Assembly: GCF_026847645.1 (NCBI RefSeq)
Contig: NZ_JAPSMC010000001.1
Coordinates: 62,001 to 126,000 of the forward strand
Direction: 5' to 3'
Length of the DNA stretch: 64,000 nt
Source: Anoxybacillus sp. J5B_2022
GTDB lineage: Bacteria > Bacillota > Bacilli > Bacillales > Anoxybacillaceae
The notes below the pieces were generated by a model. That model was not told the DNA's origin. It saw only the letters and a program-made list of their open reading frames with translations, and did no database searches. Shown one piece after another: positions 62,552 through 64,000 of the stretch (within the stretch, counting starts at the first letter, position 1; every line of letters starts with the position of its first letter). The translations under genes were made by a program, and so were the position numbers.

Positions 62552-64000
62552 ATGAAGCGAGCATGGTGGAAAGAAGCAGTAGTATATCAAGTATATTGGC
62601 GCAGTTTTTACGACTCTAACGGAGACGGGTACGGCGACTTGCAAGGGGTCATTGAAAAGTTAGATTATATAAAGCACCTTGGCGTCAATGTCATTTGGCT
62701 TAATCCGTGCTATGAGTCGCCGGACAAAGACAACGGCTACGACATTGCCGACTACTATCGCATCATGGAGAAAGCCGGAACGATGAAAACGTGGGAAACG
62801 TTGCTTGACGAAGTGCATAAGCGCGACATGAAACTCATCATGGACCTTGTCGTCAACCATACGTCCGACAAACATCCGTGGTTTATCGAGTCGCGGTCAT
62901 CGAAAGATAATCCGAAGCGCGACTGGTATATTTGGCGCGACAAGCCGAATAACTGGCGTTCGTACTTCACTCCGTCCGCATGGGAATATGACGAAGCGAC
63001 CGGTCAATATTACTTTCATTCGTTCGCGGTGGAACAACCAGATTTAAACTGGAAAAACCGTGAAGTGCGCGAAGAAATTTATCAAATGATGCGCTTTTGG
63101 CTCGATAAAGGCATTGACGGATTCCGATTGGACGCAATTGCCCTTCTCGCCAAACCAGACGGGTTTCCTGACGCAGCTAATCCATACGACATTCGCTATT
63201 TAACAAACAATCCAGGGCTGCACGACTATTTGCGAGAAATGAATGAACAAGTATTCAAGCATTATGATATTTTTACCGTCGGCGAAGTCGCGTTCGTGTC
63301 GCCAGAAGAAGGGCTGAAATATGTCGCAGAAGATCGCCATGAATTGCATACGCTGTTTCATTTTGAAGTGTGTGATGAAATGCCGAGTTGGGATCCGCTT
63401 CGGTTTAAGCAAATTCAACAGCGTTGGTATGATGCGCTATGGGGAAAAGGCTGGAACTCGCAATTTTTAAACAACCACGACCATACGCGCCAAGTGACGC
63501 GCTATGGAAACGACAAACAGTACCGCGTTGAATCGGCGAAACTGCTCGGGACGATGGTGCATACGCTCCCTGGCACGCCGTACATTTACCAAGGCGAAGA
63601 AATCGGCATGACCGGCGTTCGCTTCCCTTCGATCGATGACTATAACGACATTGCGATGAAAAACAAATATGCGGAAGAAGTCGCGAAAGGGCGCGACCCA
63701 GAAGAAGTGCTTCAAAGCCTTCAGCCGTTAAGCCGCGACAATTCACGCACACCGATGCAATGGGATGACAGCGAAAATGCGGGCTTTACGACCGGAACGC
63801 CGTGGATAAAGGTGAATCCGAACTATAAAGAAATTAATGTGAAACAAGCGTTAGAAGATCCGAATTCCGTTTACCATTATTACCGAAAGCTCATTCAATT
63901 GCGCAAAACACATCCTGCAATGGTATACGGTACGTTCCATGACTTTACAGCAACAGAACCGTATATTTACGCGTATACGCGCGAACTAGATGACAACCGC
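62552..64000 (+). CDS. GH13 oligo-1,6-glucosidase / alpha-glucosidase (partial, 3' end off window)
   Basis: Hydrolyses alpha-1,6 or alpha-1,4 glucosidic ends of malto- and isomalto-oligosaccharides. 483 residues visible of about 560. GH13 regions: DLVVNHTSD, nucleophile Asp in DGFRLDAIALL, acid Glu in FTVGEVAFVS, and stabilising Asp in FLNNHDHTRQV. A Ca-site-like DSNGDGYGDLQG is near the N-terminus. ATG at 62552 follows GGAGGGAAAAAAC. His rather than Gln follows the third acid (NHDH). Confidence 0.95.
   Translation, partial: MKRAWWKEAVVYQVYWRSFYDSNGDGYGDLQGVIEKLDYIKHLGVNVIWLNPCYESPDKDNGYDIADYYRIMEKAGTMKTWETLLDEVHKRDMKLIMDLVVNHTSDKHPWFIESRSSKDNPKRDWYIWRDKPNNWRSYFTPSAWEYDEATGQYYFHSFAVEQPDLNWKNREVREEIYQMMRFWLDKGIDGFRLDAIALLAKPDGFPDAANPYDIRYLTNNPGLHDYLREMNEQVFKHYDIFTVGEVAFVSPEEGLKYVAEDRHELHTLFHFEVCDEMPSWDPLRFKQIQQRWYDALWGKGWNSQFLNNHDHTRQVTRYGNDKQYRVESAKLLGTMVHTLPGTPYIYQGEEIGMTGVRFPSIDDYNDIAMKNKYAEEVAKGRDPEEVLQSLQPLSRDNSRTPMQWDDSENAGFTTGTPWIKVNPNYKEINVKQALEDPNSVYHYYRKLIQLRKTHPAMVYGTFHDFTATEPYIYAYTRELDDNR

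Overview
The window is chromosomal DNA of a thermophilic or moderately thermophilic spore-forming member of the Bacillaceae, most likely the Anoxybacillus / Geobacillus / Parageobacillus group. The gene order is that of the Bacillus subtilis atp-upp-glyA-ywl-prfA-tdk-rho-spo0F-pyrG-rpoE-argS-speBE-pbpG-ywh-ywf-pta-hemQ-gerQ region. It also carries an ADH-T-type alcohol dehydrogenase and a fused isobutyryl-CoA mutase (IcmF), both typical of the Geobacillus group. Sporulation genes (spoIIR, spo0F, rsfA, pbpG, cwlJ, gerQ) show that it sporulates. Species assignment is not possible from the sequence alone. No rRNA, tRNA, CRISPR array, insertion sequence or prophage was seen.

Layout. 1-3.7 kb: the 5' half of the F1Fo ATP synthase operon (atpZ-I-B-E-F-H-A, minus strand; atpA runs off the left edge) behind a good sigma-A promoter. 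3.9-13.7 kb: upp, glyA, ywlG, rpiB, a chemoreceptor, ywlE, mntP, ywlC, spoIIR, prmC and prfA, all minus; a cluster of DnaA boxes fills the spoIIR-ywlC gap. 13.8-20.8 kb: an accessory alcohol-oxidation island. A perfect -24/-12 sigma-54 promoter drives a zinc alcohol dehydrogenase and an aldehyde dehydrogenase. Facing it is an operon of iron-dependent alcohol dehydrogenase, soluble histidine kinase and sigma-54-activating response regulator.

20.8-31.8 kb: a YhcN-type lipoprotein gene, tdk, rpmE, rho, glpX, murA2, fructose-6-phosphate aldolase/transaldolase, fba, spo0F, a divergent DUF2529 gene, pyrG and rpoE. The pyrG leader keeps the GGGCTC start and terminator of CTP-responsive attenuation. 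31.9-42.6 kb: a fatty/branched acid degradation block (fadF, thiolase, 3-hydroxyacyl-CoA dehydrogenase, two acyl-CoA dehydrogenases, a TetR regulator, icmF) with candidate TetR-family operators. 42.7-48.3 kb: cardiolipin synthase, a tiny XapX membrane protein, argS, ywiB, speB, speE.

48.4-56.4 kb: pbpG, ywhD, ywhC, a tautomerase, ywgA, ywfO, a DUF1450 gene, rsfA and lipL, with an intergenic repeat element at 52.2-52.5 kb. 56.5-58.6 kb: an apparent polymorphic toxin (coiled-coil repeats plus a C-terminal NucA/NucB nuclease domain) and a DUF2625 partner, the least conserved insertion in the window. 58.8-64 kb: pta, hemQ, cwlJ-gerQ, ywdK, ywdI and the start of a GH13 oligo-1,6-glucosidase that runs off the right edge.

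Strongest leads: the sigma-54 alcohol module with its paired 21-bp-spaced palindromes, the NucA/NucB toxin with its DUF2625 neighbour, the DnaA-box cluster, the conserved pyrG attenuator, and a family of structured intergenic repeats.
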